Shown: one piece after another, positions 1-10,139 of the stretch
Layout: every line of letters begins with the position of its first letter
Numbering within the stretch: position 1 is the first letter of the stretch
Assembly: GCF_965363235.1 (NCBI RefSeq)
Contig: NC_134849.1
Span: 17,386,863-17,450,862 of the forward strand
Reading direction: 5' to 3'
DNA: 64,000 bases
From: Mytilus galloprovincialis
Taxonomy: Eukaryota > Mollusca > Bivalvia > Mytilida > Mytilidae
Position numbers and translations under genes: made by a program
Notes under the pieces: model-generated
Seen by the model: the letters and a program-made list of their open reading frames with translations, nothing else
Databases searched by the model: none
What the model was told of the DNA's origin: nothing

Positions 1-1788
1 TATTTTGCGTTCAATCCGATTCTAATTAACACGATTTGTAAGATTTCTTGGCGAAGGTTGTAATAATGCTTCTCCTGTTTAACTGTTGATGTGTTTCGTT
101 TGTATTTTTCAATTTGTTTCAATTTGTGTCGACTTAGAAGTTAAAATTTACTTTTGCTATCTTAGTTATGCAACTTATAGTTTATTTTTTAAAACTTTAA
201 TGTACCGGAGGTTCACATAACTACATTGCATATCAATGGAAATAGGAAATAGTGCACTATAAGAAAAAGTTGGTCGAAAAAACACGGATCGGTCAAACCT
301 CAAGTATATCTCAAATTGAAATATAAAAAATCATACTTCAAAGTGTAGGAAAATTTGACATTTGTTATCTTTCAAAATGAAAGAGTCTTTGATAACCTAC
401 CACTGAAAAAAAGAGATCTACACAATAACAAATAGTTGGGATATTGGGAAAGAAAAGATTCTTAACAAAAGCAATGGGAGTGATTTTTAAACTACAGAAC
501 ATGATGAGACCATGTCAATTCTTTTTTCTCATCATTTACAGAATTCAAATAATAATCAATGAACTGTCTATCAAATTAATGCGGATAATTGAGTAATACT
601 TTTCTATACTGATATTTATCTATTTTCTAGAATGTTCTTCTTATTTGCAATTCTTTGATATTTAAAGTGTGTAAGTTTCAGGAGAACAGGTTTTAGGACA
701 AAGGGGACATAGTTCATATGTTTATCCTTAGTCAAGACATTCCATATTGGTAGCCCTTTTACATGTATGTTCTGCCTACGATACATTTAAAGCTTCAAAA
801 TCAGATGAAATTCGTTTTCACATTAAATTTGTATGTTCGATTATAAGATGCAGGATGCAGATACATGTTAGTAATTTTGTTTGCAAGATTAAGCTGAATA
901 AAAAAGGCGAAAGATATCAAAGAGACACTTTAACTCCTAAGAAATCAAATTGATAACGTCATCGCTAAAAAAGACAAAATGAAAAACAAGAATACACAAA
1001 ACACAGCATGTTAAACTAAAGAGAGAGCAACACGAACCCAACTAAAACTAAGGGTGATCTCAGGTGCGTCCAATGGGTAAGCAGGTTCTGCTCCTCATTT
1101 AGGAGCAGTCGTATTGGTCATGTAAGTACAAGCCCCGTAATAAGTCTCATTTGCTAGAAAACATTTGGAGAAAAGGTGACAGGATTGTAGTTCAAGCATT
1201 TTTGAGATATCAGCTATCATTAGTGAAACGGATATTCCCTAACGGTTAACCAACATGTGATGGAGTCCGTAAAATTGACAAGGGGATTATTTCAACTTAA
1301 CCACATGAATATCTATGTTTAGAAGCTTCCGTATGCAGATTTAATTCTGTTCTGGGGCGGGGTTAACAAGAAAAGATGAATTAAAATCTTATTGCATCAT
1401 TTTGATTGCGAAGTTTTTTTTCACCAGAATTAGATCATATGTAAATATAGAAGATGTGGTAGCTGTGTCAATGACACAACTCTCCATCCAAATCATTATT
1501 TGTAAAAACAAATGCACATGTATGCCCTGAAATTTCTTATAGATATTTAAATGTAGTAAATTGAGAAGTGATTGTGCTGTTGTTTTTTTTTATATATTAT
1601 TGTGATAATCACGTAGGATTACGTTTATAAAATAATCAAATCTAACACTTTATTGCGCAGCATTATTTGTGTCCATGCAGTACTTATTGAAATCTCAGTG
1701 AAGTAATCGATGTTTCGTCCATTCTTTAAAAAATGCAATAATAAAGGTAGATAATAAAAGTACTGCAATGCCTTACATAGAGAACAAT
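1..1788. other. Non-coding stretch with repeat fragments
   Basis: I see no supportable gene here; the open frames are short and lack splice context. About 1010-1170 holds a minus-oriented fragment of family M2, recognised by the block reading 'gcaacacgaaccc...gatctcaggtgc'. About 1450-1505 holds a minus-oriented end of family M1, with a 'gatgtggtagctgtgtca' motif. The rest is AT-rich with no structure I can name. Confidence 0.6.
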
Positions 1789-1916
1789 ACATGGCAAAAT
1801 CCGTATCATATGTCGTATCATCCCGAGACACCAATATCAGCCCAATGACCTTTAGGCCCGAGGGATGATATTGGTCGAGGTTGATACGGCATGTGATATG
1901 GATTTTGACATGTGTT
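1789..1916. repeat. Fold-back (palindromic) element
   Basis: The left half (about 1789-1843) and right half (about 1862-1916) are imperfect reverse complements. The left half contains 'atccgtatcatatgtcgtat' and the right half contains its partner around 'gatacggcatgtgatatgga', with a short central loop. A stem of roughly 50 bp suggests a small non-autonomous fold-back element. Open frames crossing it are a by-product. Confidence 0.6.
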
Positions 1917-2180
1917 ATACGCTTGATCATATATTTCAACAGGAGAGTATTATATTATATGAACTGTTTTCTGATCCATAGCACTGGGTAACCTTAAGTT
2001 CTACTTTTGTCTTGTTTAAAAGCCTTAAAGGAGCTGCTCAATTACTAATCCGAAGCACCTGGGTTACCTTACAATTTGCGTGCTGTTGTTTTCAAAATAT
2101 TTTGTTTATTTTTGTATGTTTGTGTGTTTTTTGTATTTTTTATAGGTGCATTTAGTGTGCCAAAAAAGAGAGAGGCTATT

Positions 2181-2250
2181 TTGCAGGTTGCAGGTTGCGG
2201 GTTACGGGTGGCGTGTGGCGGGTTGCGGGTTGAGATTTGCAGGTTGCAGG
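2181..2250. repeat. G-rich minisatellite (GCAGGTTG/GCGGGTTG units)
   Basis: About eight degenerate 7-8 bp units of the type TTGCAGG and TTGCGGG run in tandem. It is a simple tandem repeat with no sign of coding. Confidence 0.8.
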
Positions 2251-2957
2251 TCACACATAAATAATATATGTATGTAAATACATGTATAACCCCATGACTA
2301 ATAAATTTAAAATTAGTCAATAATCATAATTTTAATACACATACATGTATCTTATAATGTTAATCCTACTTCTTAATTGCTAATAATAGTTCTAAACATT
2401 GATTCTAATCAAGTGAAAGCAATAAAAACTTATTGACATGGGCTGAACAGGTTCTATAGAACATAATATTCTGTATTAATCTAGTTACATAAACAATTAA
2501 ATTCCTTTCAGTGGACATTCAACATCTTTGATGATTATATCAATAAATTATTAGGTTTAAATAATTGTATATGCCCTTTCTTGCATGAACATAATTTAGT
2601 GCAAAAACAAACAAAATAACTTGCTTTCCTTTATCTGATAAGAATTCTATCCGTGAGATCGCTAAATAATAAGGACATTTTCTAAAAAAATAATACTTCT
2701 AAGTGGCATAACTTGTTTTAATAAGTTCATATTTTTAGAACTTGTCAGAGGTATTGCTGATATTAACCTATTAACCTATTTATAGTATAGTTTTATATAA
2801 AAAAAAAAAAAAAACTGTCAAGAGTTGTACCCGTGAGAGCGCTAACAAAAGCCGGATAGACGGTATGACGGAAGGACCACAGACGCTCGATATTTCTTTT
2901 TCACCCGCAACACGTTACTCAAAAATATTGTCTGCTCTTTTGCGAAATCTTCAAGGG
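2251..2957. other. Non-coding stretch
   Basis: AT-rich DNA with a poly-A run near 2801-2814. Nothing else is recognised. Confidence 0.5.
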
Positions 2958-2962
2958 TGTCT

Positions 2963-3118
2963 CAGTGGCGGATCCAGAAATTTTCATAATTAGGGGCTCA
3001 CTGACTGCCTAAGAGGGGACCTGCTCCAGTCACACTTCAGTTATTCCCTATATAAGCAACCAGATTTTCCCCAAGGGGGGGTTGTCCGAGCCCCCTGCCC
3101 CCCCTAAATCCGCCTCTG
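2963..3118 (+). mobile_element. Short MITE with CAGTGGCGGAT ends
   Basis: The left end reads CAGTGGCGGATCCAG and the right end is the reverse complement of CAGAGGCGGATTTAG. The ends are flanked by a direct duplication, TGTCT at 2958-2962 and 3119-3123. The interior of about 125 bp is non-coding and contains G and C runs. Ends of this type occur in widespread non-autonomous DNA elements; I do not assign a superfamily. A related left end recurs at about 47934. Confidence 0.65.
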
Positions 3119-3566
3119 TGTCTTTTACGTGCAAGATATATTGCTCATTCATAACACGGTTCAGCCATTTATCGCCCCCTTCCAACGGACTTGATTTTAA
3201 ACACATTTCATTCATTAAGATATGAAAAGGATTGAGCTACAGGCACAGCCTATAAAAGCTCTCTCCATATTACCATATTACACGTACAAGGTATAATTCA
3301 ATTACAACAACTGTATTTAAAATAATGCTATATAGTGGAACATGCATGCTACTTGTGACCACACAGATAAATATATGTTAACAGTATTACTTACTAAATG
3401 CAAAGTATATTTAAATATATAGGCAATTAATCATCAGTTATTTAAAGTACCTTGAAACATGCAAATATCCTTTATAAGTCATTAGAAATATATTTATGGC
3501 TTGAAAGAGACACTAAGCTTGCTTAGTGGAATAAATGAATTAATGTTGGAGTGTAGAAAAAAAAAA
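3119..3566. other. Non-coding stretch
   Basis: AT-rich, no gene seen. Confidence 0.5.
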
Positions 3567-4197
3567 CAAGAAAAAAACTAGATGAAACAAAAATTAAAGT
3601 AAGTTTCAAACAAAATGTTGAGTGTCACTGATATATTTCTGAACAGATTTAAAAATAGCAATATTCATATCATATGAAAATAATCTGTTTCCAAAAAGTA
3701 GTAATTCAATATTTAGGTCAACATTATCAACAATGGAGTAAATGGAATCAAGAAGGATCTGTCTTACATCATTATACTTAGGGAAAATAAAAAAGAAATG
3801 TTGGTTATCCTCAACAGGATGGTTACAGTTTGTGCAAAAAGTGTTCCAACGGACTTGAATTGTTTCTCAAGACCATACTGTCTCGCAAATTGTGCAACGG
3901 GAGAGCAAAAAAAAAAAAGAAAAGAAGAAGATACACCAATCATTACACCATGGGCTTTCATGAAGGTCTGAATGGAGGAGGGTCCTTAATTTCTGTTTGA
4001 TAACTTTAAGTCAATTTGTGTATTCATTATTTTTATATTGCAACACCTCATTATTCTCTATACACCACCACCCCTTTCACACTCTCTTTACATATGTGTT
4101 AAAACAATTTTATAAAAAAGCCCAGTACGGAAACGCTGGAATCTCCCAAATACTTTAAAATATGTACATGTTTCTTTACGATGTATTAATATGAATC

Positions 4198-4388
4198 CAA
4201 ATAACAATTTATAAAAGTAAATCTACAAGAGGTAACATGTGGTGTGAGTGCCAATGAGACAACTTTCCATCCAAATAACAATTTATAAAAGTAAACCTAC
4301 AAGAGGTAACATGTGGTGTGAGTGCCAATGAGACAACTCTCCATCCAAATAACAATTTTAAAAGTAAATCTACAAGAGGTAACAGCGG
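4198..4388. repeat. Tandem repeat of about 74 bp, 2.5 copies
   Basis: The motif 'acatgtggtgtgagtgcc' recurs at 4235 and 4309, a 74-bp period, followed by a partial third unit. Each unit carries the M1-type end sequence 'gccaatgagacaac'. The same array recurs with an additional leading unit at 5953-6172. Confidence 0.8.
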
Positions 4389-5952
4389 AGGCATGTCAGT
4401 CATGAATATGGGTCTGCCATTATATATGTTTTCCTAAGAAATATAATTTCAACATGTGAGAATTTCAATCGGCATTTAGTTTATTGTCATGAAGATGCAT
4501 GTAATACTTGCCACCGGACGTTCAGCATCTATAAATCCATCAATCAACAAGAAAAAAACTAGATGAAACAAAAATTAAAGTAAGTTTCAAACAAAACGTT
4601 GAGTGTCACTGATATATTTCTGAACAGATTTAAAAATAGCAATATTCATATCATATGAAAATAATCTGTTTCCAAAAAGTAGTAATTCAATATTTAGGTC
4701 AACATTATCAACAATGGAGTAAATGGAATCAAGAAGGATCTGTCTTACATCATTATACTTAGGGAAAATAAAAAAGAAATGTTGGTTATCCTCAACAGGA
4801 TGGTTACAGTTTGTGCAAAAAGTGTTCCAACGGACTTGAATTGTTTCTCAAGACCATACTGTCTCGCAAATTGTGCAACGGGAGAGCAAAAAAAAAAAAA
4901 GAAAAGAAGAAGATACACCAATCATTACACCATGGGCTTTAATGAAGGTCTGAATGGAGGAGGGTCCTTAATTTCTGTTTGATAACTTTAAGTCAATTTG
5001 TGTATTCATTATTTTTATATTGCAACACCTCATTATTCTCTATACACCACCACCCCTTTCACACTCTCTTTACATATGTGTTAAAACAATTTTATAAAAA
5101 AGCCCAGTACGGAAACGCTGGAATCTCCCAAATACTTTAAAATATGTACATGTTTCTTTACGATGTATTGATATGAACCTTCTCATTAGATATACACAAT
5201 AACTAGATGATCAATGACACACAAGCAAATAGCATTATTTAAAATAAAAAATGAACAAATTCCCCATGTATATATATTATACACTGATATACGTTGGCAT
5301 GTTTAATAAATTATAACTACAACACGGCAAGCAGTAATATACATGATTTGATTTATGTAAAAATGTATACAAAATATATGATTTTAATATGTCAAACACT
5401 GAAATAGTGTGCATTTTGTTACCTGAATTAAATTATCAACAAGGACATGATCACACGATTTGATAAAGATCATTGATTTGAATTTATTTTTAGGTGCACG
5501 GAAATTTTATTTGGCTACATTTGTATTTTCATTTTCTTATCCGACGCCATATTAAGGATTTACGATACCTGGGCATTGTATAAATTTTGTAAGTAAATCG
5601 TTTAAGATTCAAAAATTCAATTTTGATTAGAATTCAGAAATTACGTCGTGGCTTTATTCAAATTGATAAACCTTAAGGTTCGATTATGGATCTCTGGCGT
5701 CGTTTTAGGACTTCGAAATTTTTGAGTTAATATGTGTTCAATAAATGAGAAATCAAAATCTAATAAATTCTTTTTGACAGCAACTAAACAACAAAAGGAA
5801 TCACATATAACCCATATGTTTTGTAGGTGCATCATTGAAGCGGTACTTTTAAAGAGAAAGTAGAAATAAGCCCTAACGCTGTAGGAAGGATAGTGTCTAG
5901 GTTTTAGGTAAGCGTTTTATATTATCTCCGCCGAGAAGTAGATATAGGAAGA

Positions 5953-6172
5953 TGTGGTGTGAGTGCCAATGAGACAACTTTCCATCCAAATAACAATTTA
6001 TAAAAGTAAATCTACAAGAGGTAACATGTGGTGTGAGTGCCAATGAGACAACTTTCCATCCAAATAACAATTTATAAAAGTAAACCTACAAGAGGTAACA
6101 TGTGGTGTGAGTGCCAATGAGACAACTCTCCATCCAAATAACAATTTTAAAAGTAAATCTACAAGAGGTAAC
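5953..6172. repeat. Tandem repeat of about 74 bp, about 3 copies
   Basis: This is the second copy of the 74-bp array, with one more leading unit than 4198-4388. It is part of the larger duplication. Confidence 0.8.
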
Positions 6173-6336
6173 AGCGAAGGCATGTCAGTCATGAATATGG
6201 GTCTGCCATTATATATGTTTTCCTAAGAAATATAATTTCAACATGTGAGAATTTCAATCGGCATTTAGTTTATTGTCATGAAGATGCATGTAATACTTGC
6301 CACCGGACGTTCAGCATCTATAAATCCATCAATCAA

Positions 6337-7485
6337 GTCATCTTTTGAAGCAGGTATGTTTTTTATTGTCCTCACATTTTAGCTGAATATAATCTGAAAT
6401 TTCTAATAACAAATGATAACTTATATTTTGTTTTAAGTTACCAAATCTTAACCGCATGAAAAACGAAAATGACTTTTCCGGAAATGTACCAAAACGACAA
6501 ATTGCATTGTCTGTTTTTCTTCGACATACGTTTATCTTTTATTATCCCCTTCGTTGTCTACATCTTCTTTTTAAACGTACGTAAATTCACCTGTACTTGA
6601 AGTCTTTTCTTTGCATCTCACTTATGCTTTTGGTACGACATTGATCAAACTGAATGGTACATACACATGTTAATATCACAAAACACCCTTTTAATACATG
6701 CATTTGGACATGTACTTTCGATTCCAACCTGAATTGACCAAGATAATTTGTTTTACTGCCGAAGGTCAATGATTTCTCAAAGATTCCTGCATAAATAAAA
6801 TAAAACCGCCACGAAACAGCAAGTAGTGTTGAAAGTGTCGTTTGATATTAAAAACTAAATTAGCCAATCAGTGAGGTATTATATTATTTGAAACATGTCC
6901 TAAAGACAATGTATGCACATATCGATATGTATACATGTAGACAGCTCAGTACAACATTTTAGTTATATCATTATAAAAAAGATTTGTTATATATTTCAAC
7001 TTAAATCTTTATATTGAACGTTATTTTTTATGTCAGTGTTGGTCATGGTGAGGGTCTGGATGAGGTTTACAGAAAAGAGAATAATAAGTTAAGATTACAG
7101 AAAACTTAAATAACAGGTAAAGAATAACATGAATAAGAATAGAGAGAAAAATATTCCAACGAATTACATAAGAGACAAACAAAAAATAGGGTGCTTAAGT
7201 ATGAAGAATAGAGAATAAAGAGCAAGAATGATAATGAACAGAGACAAATGACTAAATTACCACACAATACAGAAATGAGACAAACAGTACTACCCATTTT
7301 GGAATTTCAGCGCTCAAACCTACTCTAATCTTGGACAGACTTTTTATTCAACAATGTTTTATACGGTAGTCATATCTGGGACTACATGTTTAACGGAAGG
7401 TTAGATGAAGTAAACATCCTTTACATTTCCTCTCATTTTAAGCAATTGGAATTATCTAAATATTTATTTTTTTTCTTTCTAACAG
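6337..7485. other. Non-coding upstream region and 3' splice site
   Basis: No gene is seen. The last bases before 7486 form a strong 3' splice site, a T-rich tract then AACAG. This implies that a non-coding 5' exon of the next gene lies upstream, but I could not place it. Confidence 0.5.
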
Positions 7486-7490
7486 AAGTA

Positions 7491-8639
7491 ATGGCGGAAG
7501 CTATGGCAGTCAGTAAAAGGACAATTTCTCCATATCCAACACTAACGGAAATCGACTATTCTAGAAATATATTTGTGACCCGGTTTGTTGCAAGATTTGT
7601 TCAGAAACATCGAAAGTATATAAAACTGCTTCAGGAGAACGGATCATCACTTCCAGAAGCGTTTAGTACCTGTTCAGTTAATTTCTGTGCAACTTTTGAA
7701 GACGAGGTTGACATGATTGTTAGTGAAAAAAGAAATAAAATAAAGAATGCCTGTCGGATAAAAGGTGCATATAGTATAAAAGGACTTTTCCGTCAAATTT
7801 ATCAGATCGTACGTCGTGCAAGAGCATCACGAATAGAAAGTAAACTACTAGACATTCCTAATCATGATCTTATTGAAACACTGGGAGACATTGCGTCCGA
7901 GTTAGGGTTTGCATATGAATACCAAATTACCATGTTGAAATCGGAAGCGGAAGTACGTCTGCTTGCAGACCATGCTGTTAGTTGTACTGTGAACTATTTG
8001 AAACAGTCTGATGCAACGCTAAATAGATGCCACATTTTGGAAGCAGTTACAGATGTTTTACCGAAGAAAAGTTTAAGTCGTGCTGAAAAAGTTCCAACAC
8101 GAATTCAAAAGACGAACAATGTAAAAGGAACAAAGACACAAAAATGGCGTCTTTCTGAAATATTTAAACAACCGGGTCTTCGTATACCCGATACTGACGG
8201 GATAGGTTATAACTTTTTAGGATGTTTTACGAATTATGGTTGTTTATGCAGACCAGATAAATATGGATTCCGAGGTCCACTCCACATCTTGGACGAGAAA
8301 ACATCAGTCTATGCTCTTCTATACAACGATCAAGTGTCATGCAATAGCGTCCATCGTAGAGAAATAGAGCGCGATATTACAGATATTCACCAAAATTATC
8401 AACCAATTCAACTGTGTTCACATGTGTGTTTAAGTAATAAGATGACAAAAGAAAGCATCGAATGCAAACGGGACTCAACTAGTACAGCAAATAAACAGAA
8501 TACAACTGAATCATCTGATTGTTGTCCTATTTATGACACTACCTGTGTCGATTTTAAAGATAGAACATTAAACAAGGATAGCGCATATATTCCTTCCAAA
8601 AAAAGCATCGATGATAAACTGTCACTGCTCTACCGATAA
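7491..8639 (+). CDS. Unrecognised protein, 382 residues
   Basis: I do not recognise the family. I chose the ATG at 7491 because a polypyrimidine tract and AACAG end at 7485, so the in-frame ATG at 7386 lies in an intron. The protein begins MAEAMAVSKRTISPYPTLTE. Residues about 20-190 look mostly helical, with charged stretches around 75-125. Residues about 220-290 hold a Cys- and Gly-rich block, including GYNFLGCFTNYGCLCRPDKY. The C-terminal part is Ser/Thr/Asn-rich and probably disordered. No signal peptide or membrane segment is visible. A long open frame in AT-rich DNA with balanced composition argues for a real gene. A second frame (8611-8961) overlaps the end. The frame may change at the A7 run at 8598-8604, so the natural C-terminus is uncertain. 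A tract of seven A is a common site of sequencing error or allelic indel. Confidence 0.65.
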   Translation: MAEAMAVSKRTISPYPTLTEIDYSRNIFVTRFVARFVQKHRKYIKLLQENGSSLPEAFSTCSVNFCATFEDEVDMIVSEKRNKIKNACRIKGAYSIKGLFRQIYQIVRRARASRIESKLLDIPNHDLIETLGDIASELGFAYEYQITMLKSEAEVRLLADHAVSCTVNYLKQSDATLNRCHILEAVTDVLPKKSLSRAEKVPTRIQKTNNVKGTKTQKWRLSEIFKQPGLRIPDTDGIGYNFLGCFTNYGCLCRPDKYGFRGPLHILDEKTSVYALLYNDQVSCNSVHRREIERDITDIHQNYQPIQLCSHVCLSNKMTKESIECKRDSTSTANKQNTTESSDCCPIYDTTCVDFKDRTLNKDSAYIPSKKSIDDKLSLLYR

Positions 8640-8961
8640 CATTAACAATGGTTTGCTTACAGAAACAACGAACGCGGTCGGTTCTATGGATTACACAGCT
8701 GATAAAGTCATAACCGAAAGAAACGAGAATACATCTATATCGAAGCTCCTTTACAGCGGGATTGACAACAATGAGGTTATTTCTTCCAAAGATGGCAGCT
8801 CAAATGATTCCGACATTTTTGTCGAGTCTAACCATAGTTCACACCAAAGATTAACTGGTACAAATAGCAATGTAGAAAACAGCAATACACTCAACAATAG
8901 TGACGGACAAAAGTCACCATTAAAAACTAACTTTTGTGATGATATACTAGTAGCTGCATAA
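8611..8961 (+). CDS. Overlapping Ser/Asn-rich frame, possible C-terminus of the preceding gene
   Basis: This frame overlaps the last 29 bases of the preceding gene in the +1 frame and stays open for about 350 bp. It encodes a low-complexity, Ser/Asn/Asp-rich sequence like the disordered tail just before it, and ends in DDILVAA. A polyadenylation signal AATAAA follows 79 bases after its stop, which fits a transcript ending here. The likeliest explanation is one gene with a one-base length difference in the A7 tract at 8598-8604. The alternative is that the real protein stops at 8639 and this stretch is 3' UTR. No start codon context supports independent translation. Confidence 0.45.
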   Translation: MINCHCSTDNINNGLLTETTNAVGSMDYTADKVITERNENTSISKLLYSGIDNNEVISSKDGSSNDSDIFVESNHSSHQRLTGTNSNVENSNTLNNSDGQKSPLKTNFCDDILVAA

Positions 8962-9039
8962 TCAAGTTGTCTTTAAGGTATTAGTAAATTGCACAAAGAG
9001 ATTAGACAAGTATAATAGAAAGAAAAAAAGGAAATATCT

Positions 9040-9045
9040 AATAAA
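9040..9045 (+). promoter_or_regulatory. Polyadenylation signal AATAAA
   Basis: Canonical AATAAA, 79 bases beyond the stop at 8961. It is the likely 3' end signal of the 7.5-kb gene. Confidence 0.5.
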
Positions 9046-10139
9046 TGGAATTCTGTTAACGCATTGTATGTGTTTACTGGTGTCTTATTTGATTATACTG
9101 CTAGGATTCTTTTAGATTTTTTTTCATGCATTAAAAGTCTTCATAAAAATTTCACAGTTTTTCTCGTATGTTGTTAGATTTTGGCCACCCTATACGAGAA
9201 ACTAGATAGTTGCTGTCCTTTTGAACGAATCTTTCTAAGTAGAATGTTCTCCGTAGAATGTTCTCCATATCCGATAACGATATATGTGTTTCAAAGAAAC
9301 TTATTTTTAGCTGACTATGCATTATGGGCTCATTGTTGAAGGCCGTTTGTTGACCTATAGTTGTTAAATTCTGTGTCATTTGGTCGCTTGTGAAGAGTTG
9401 TCTCACTGGTAATCATACCACATTTTTTTTTATGTTAGGTATCATGTACCAACAATGACACTTTTATATCCTCTCCCAATAAGTGCCCTTTGATACCCCT
9501 CCCAATTGTAAGACGTAAGTATTGGTATTAGCAAAATATAATTATGCTTAAGACAGGGAAAACACGACAAATAGACACTCAAACGCATAAGCCGACAACT
9601 AACAACGCCTTACCAAAATAATGAAGAAAAGGAATTCAAAAGTACAAAATGTATACAAAATACAACATGGAAAACAATATAAAGACTGAGCAACACAAAC
9701 TCTATAAAAACGGGATTGATCTCTATTGCACTGGAACGTGGCACCCGTTCAAATTACGGAACACATACGAAAAATAATGTGAAAAGTTAATAAGTTATGA
9801 GCTGTACATTTTATCTTAACTGCCACACAGTTTATTCGAATGTATGAGAGGATTGTACACATTTTGTGATGTTTAGAATTAAGAGATGTGCATCCTACCA
9901 CCCCATAAAACAGAAGTAGATATTAAAGTCATAACAAACCAATAATGCTAAATAAGTACCAGGCTAATGCTTAAGAAGGCATAAGACAAATCAATACTTG
10001 GCGCTTACATAGCATACGTTCGGAAGCTATACAACGTTATTAATTCGTACGAAAATCAAGCATTTATAAATTAAGAGTTGAAAACATACTTTTATATCAA
10101 ACTCTTTATGAATAATTAAGTTTTATGTCCGTTGTTATG
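9046..10139. other. Interspersed-repeat stretch
   Basis: About 9308-9425 is the 3' part of family M1, recognised by 'gctgactatgcattatggg' and the 'ccataccac'-type end. About 9560-9770 is a minus-oriented M2-like fragment with 'gcaacacaaactctataaaa'. No gene is seen. Confidence 0.55.

Larger units (their letters stand above)
3567..6336 (+). repeat. Tandem duplication, first copy internally shortened
   Basis: Segment 3567-4195 is almost identical to 4548-5177. Segment 4196-4547 is almost identical to 5985-6336, both 352 bp. The second copy keeps 807 bp (5178-5984) between its two parts, while the first copy has them joined directly. The simplest reading is a tandem duplication of a unit of about 1.79 kb, then loss of 807 bp from the first copy. 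Only a few substitutions separate the copies, so the event is recent. Short open frames inside (for example 3764-3961 and 4779-4982) are mirrored in both copies and look non-coding. Confidence 0.85.

Noticed and set aside
3764-4982. Short frames repeated in the two copies of the duplication
   Set aside because: They differ by frame-changing A-run lengths between copies and show no domain; this is non-coding.
7386-7490. Upstream in-frame ATG extending the 7.5-kb gene
   Set aside because: The extension crosses a strong polypyrimidine tract and AACAG at 7485, so it is intron; the ATG at 7491 is preferred.
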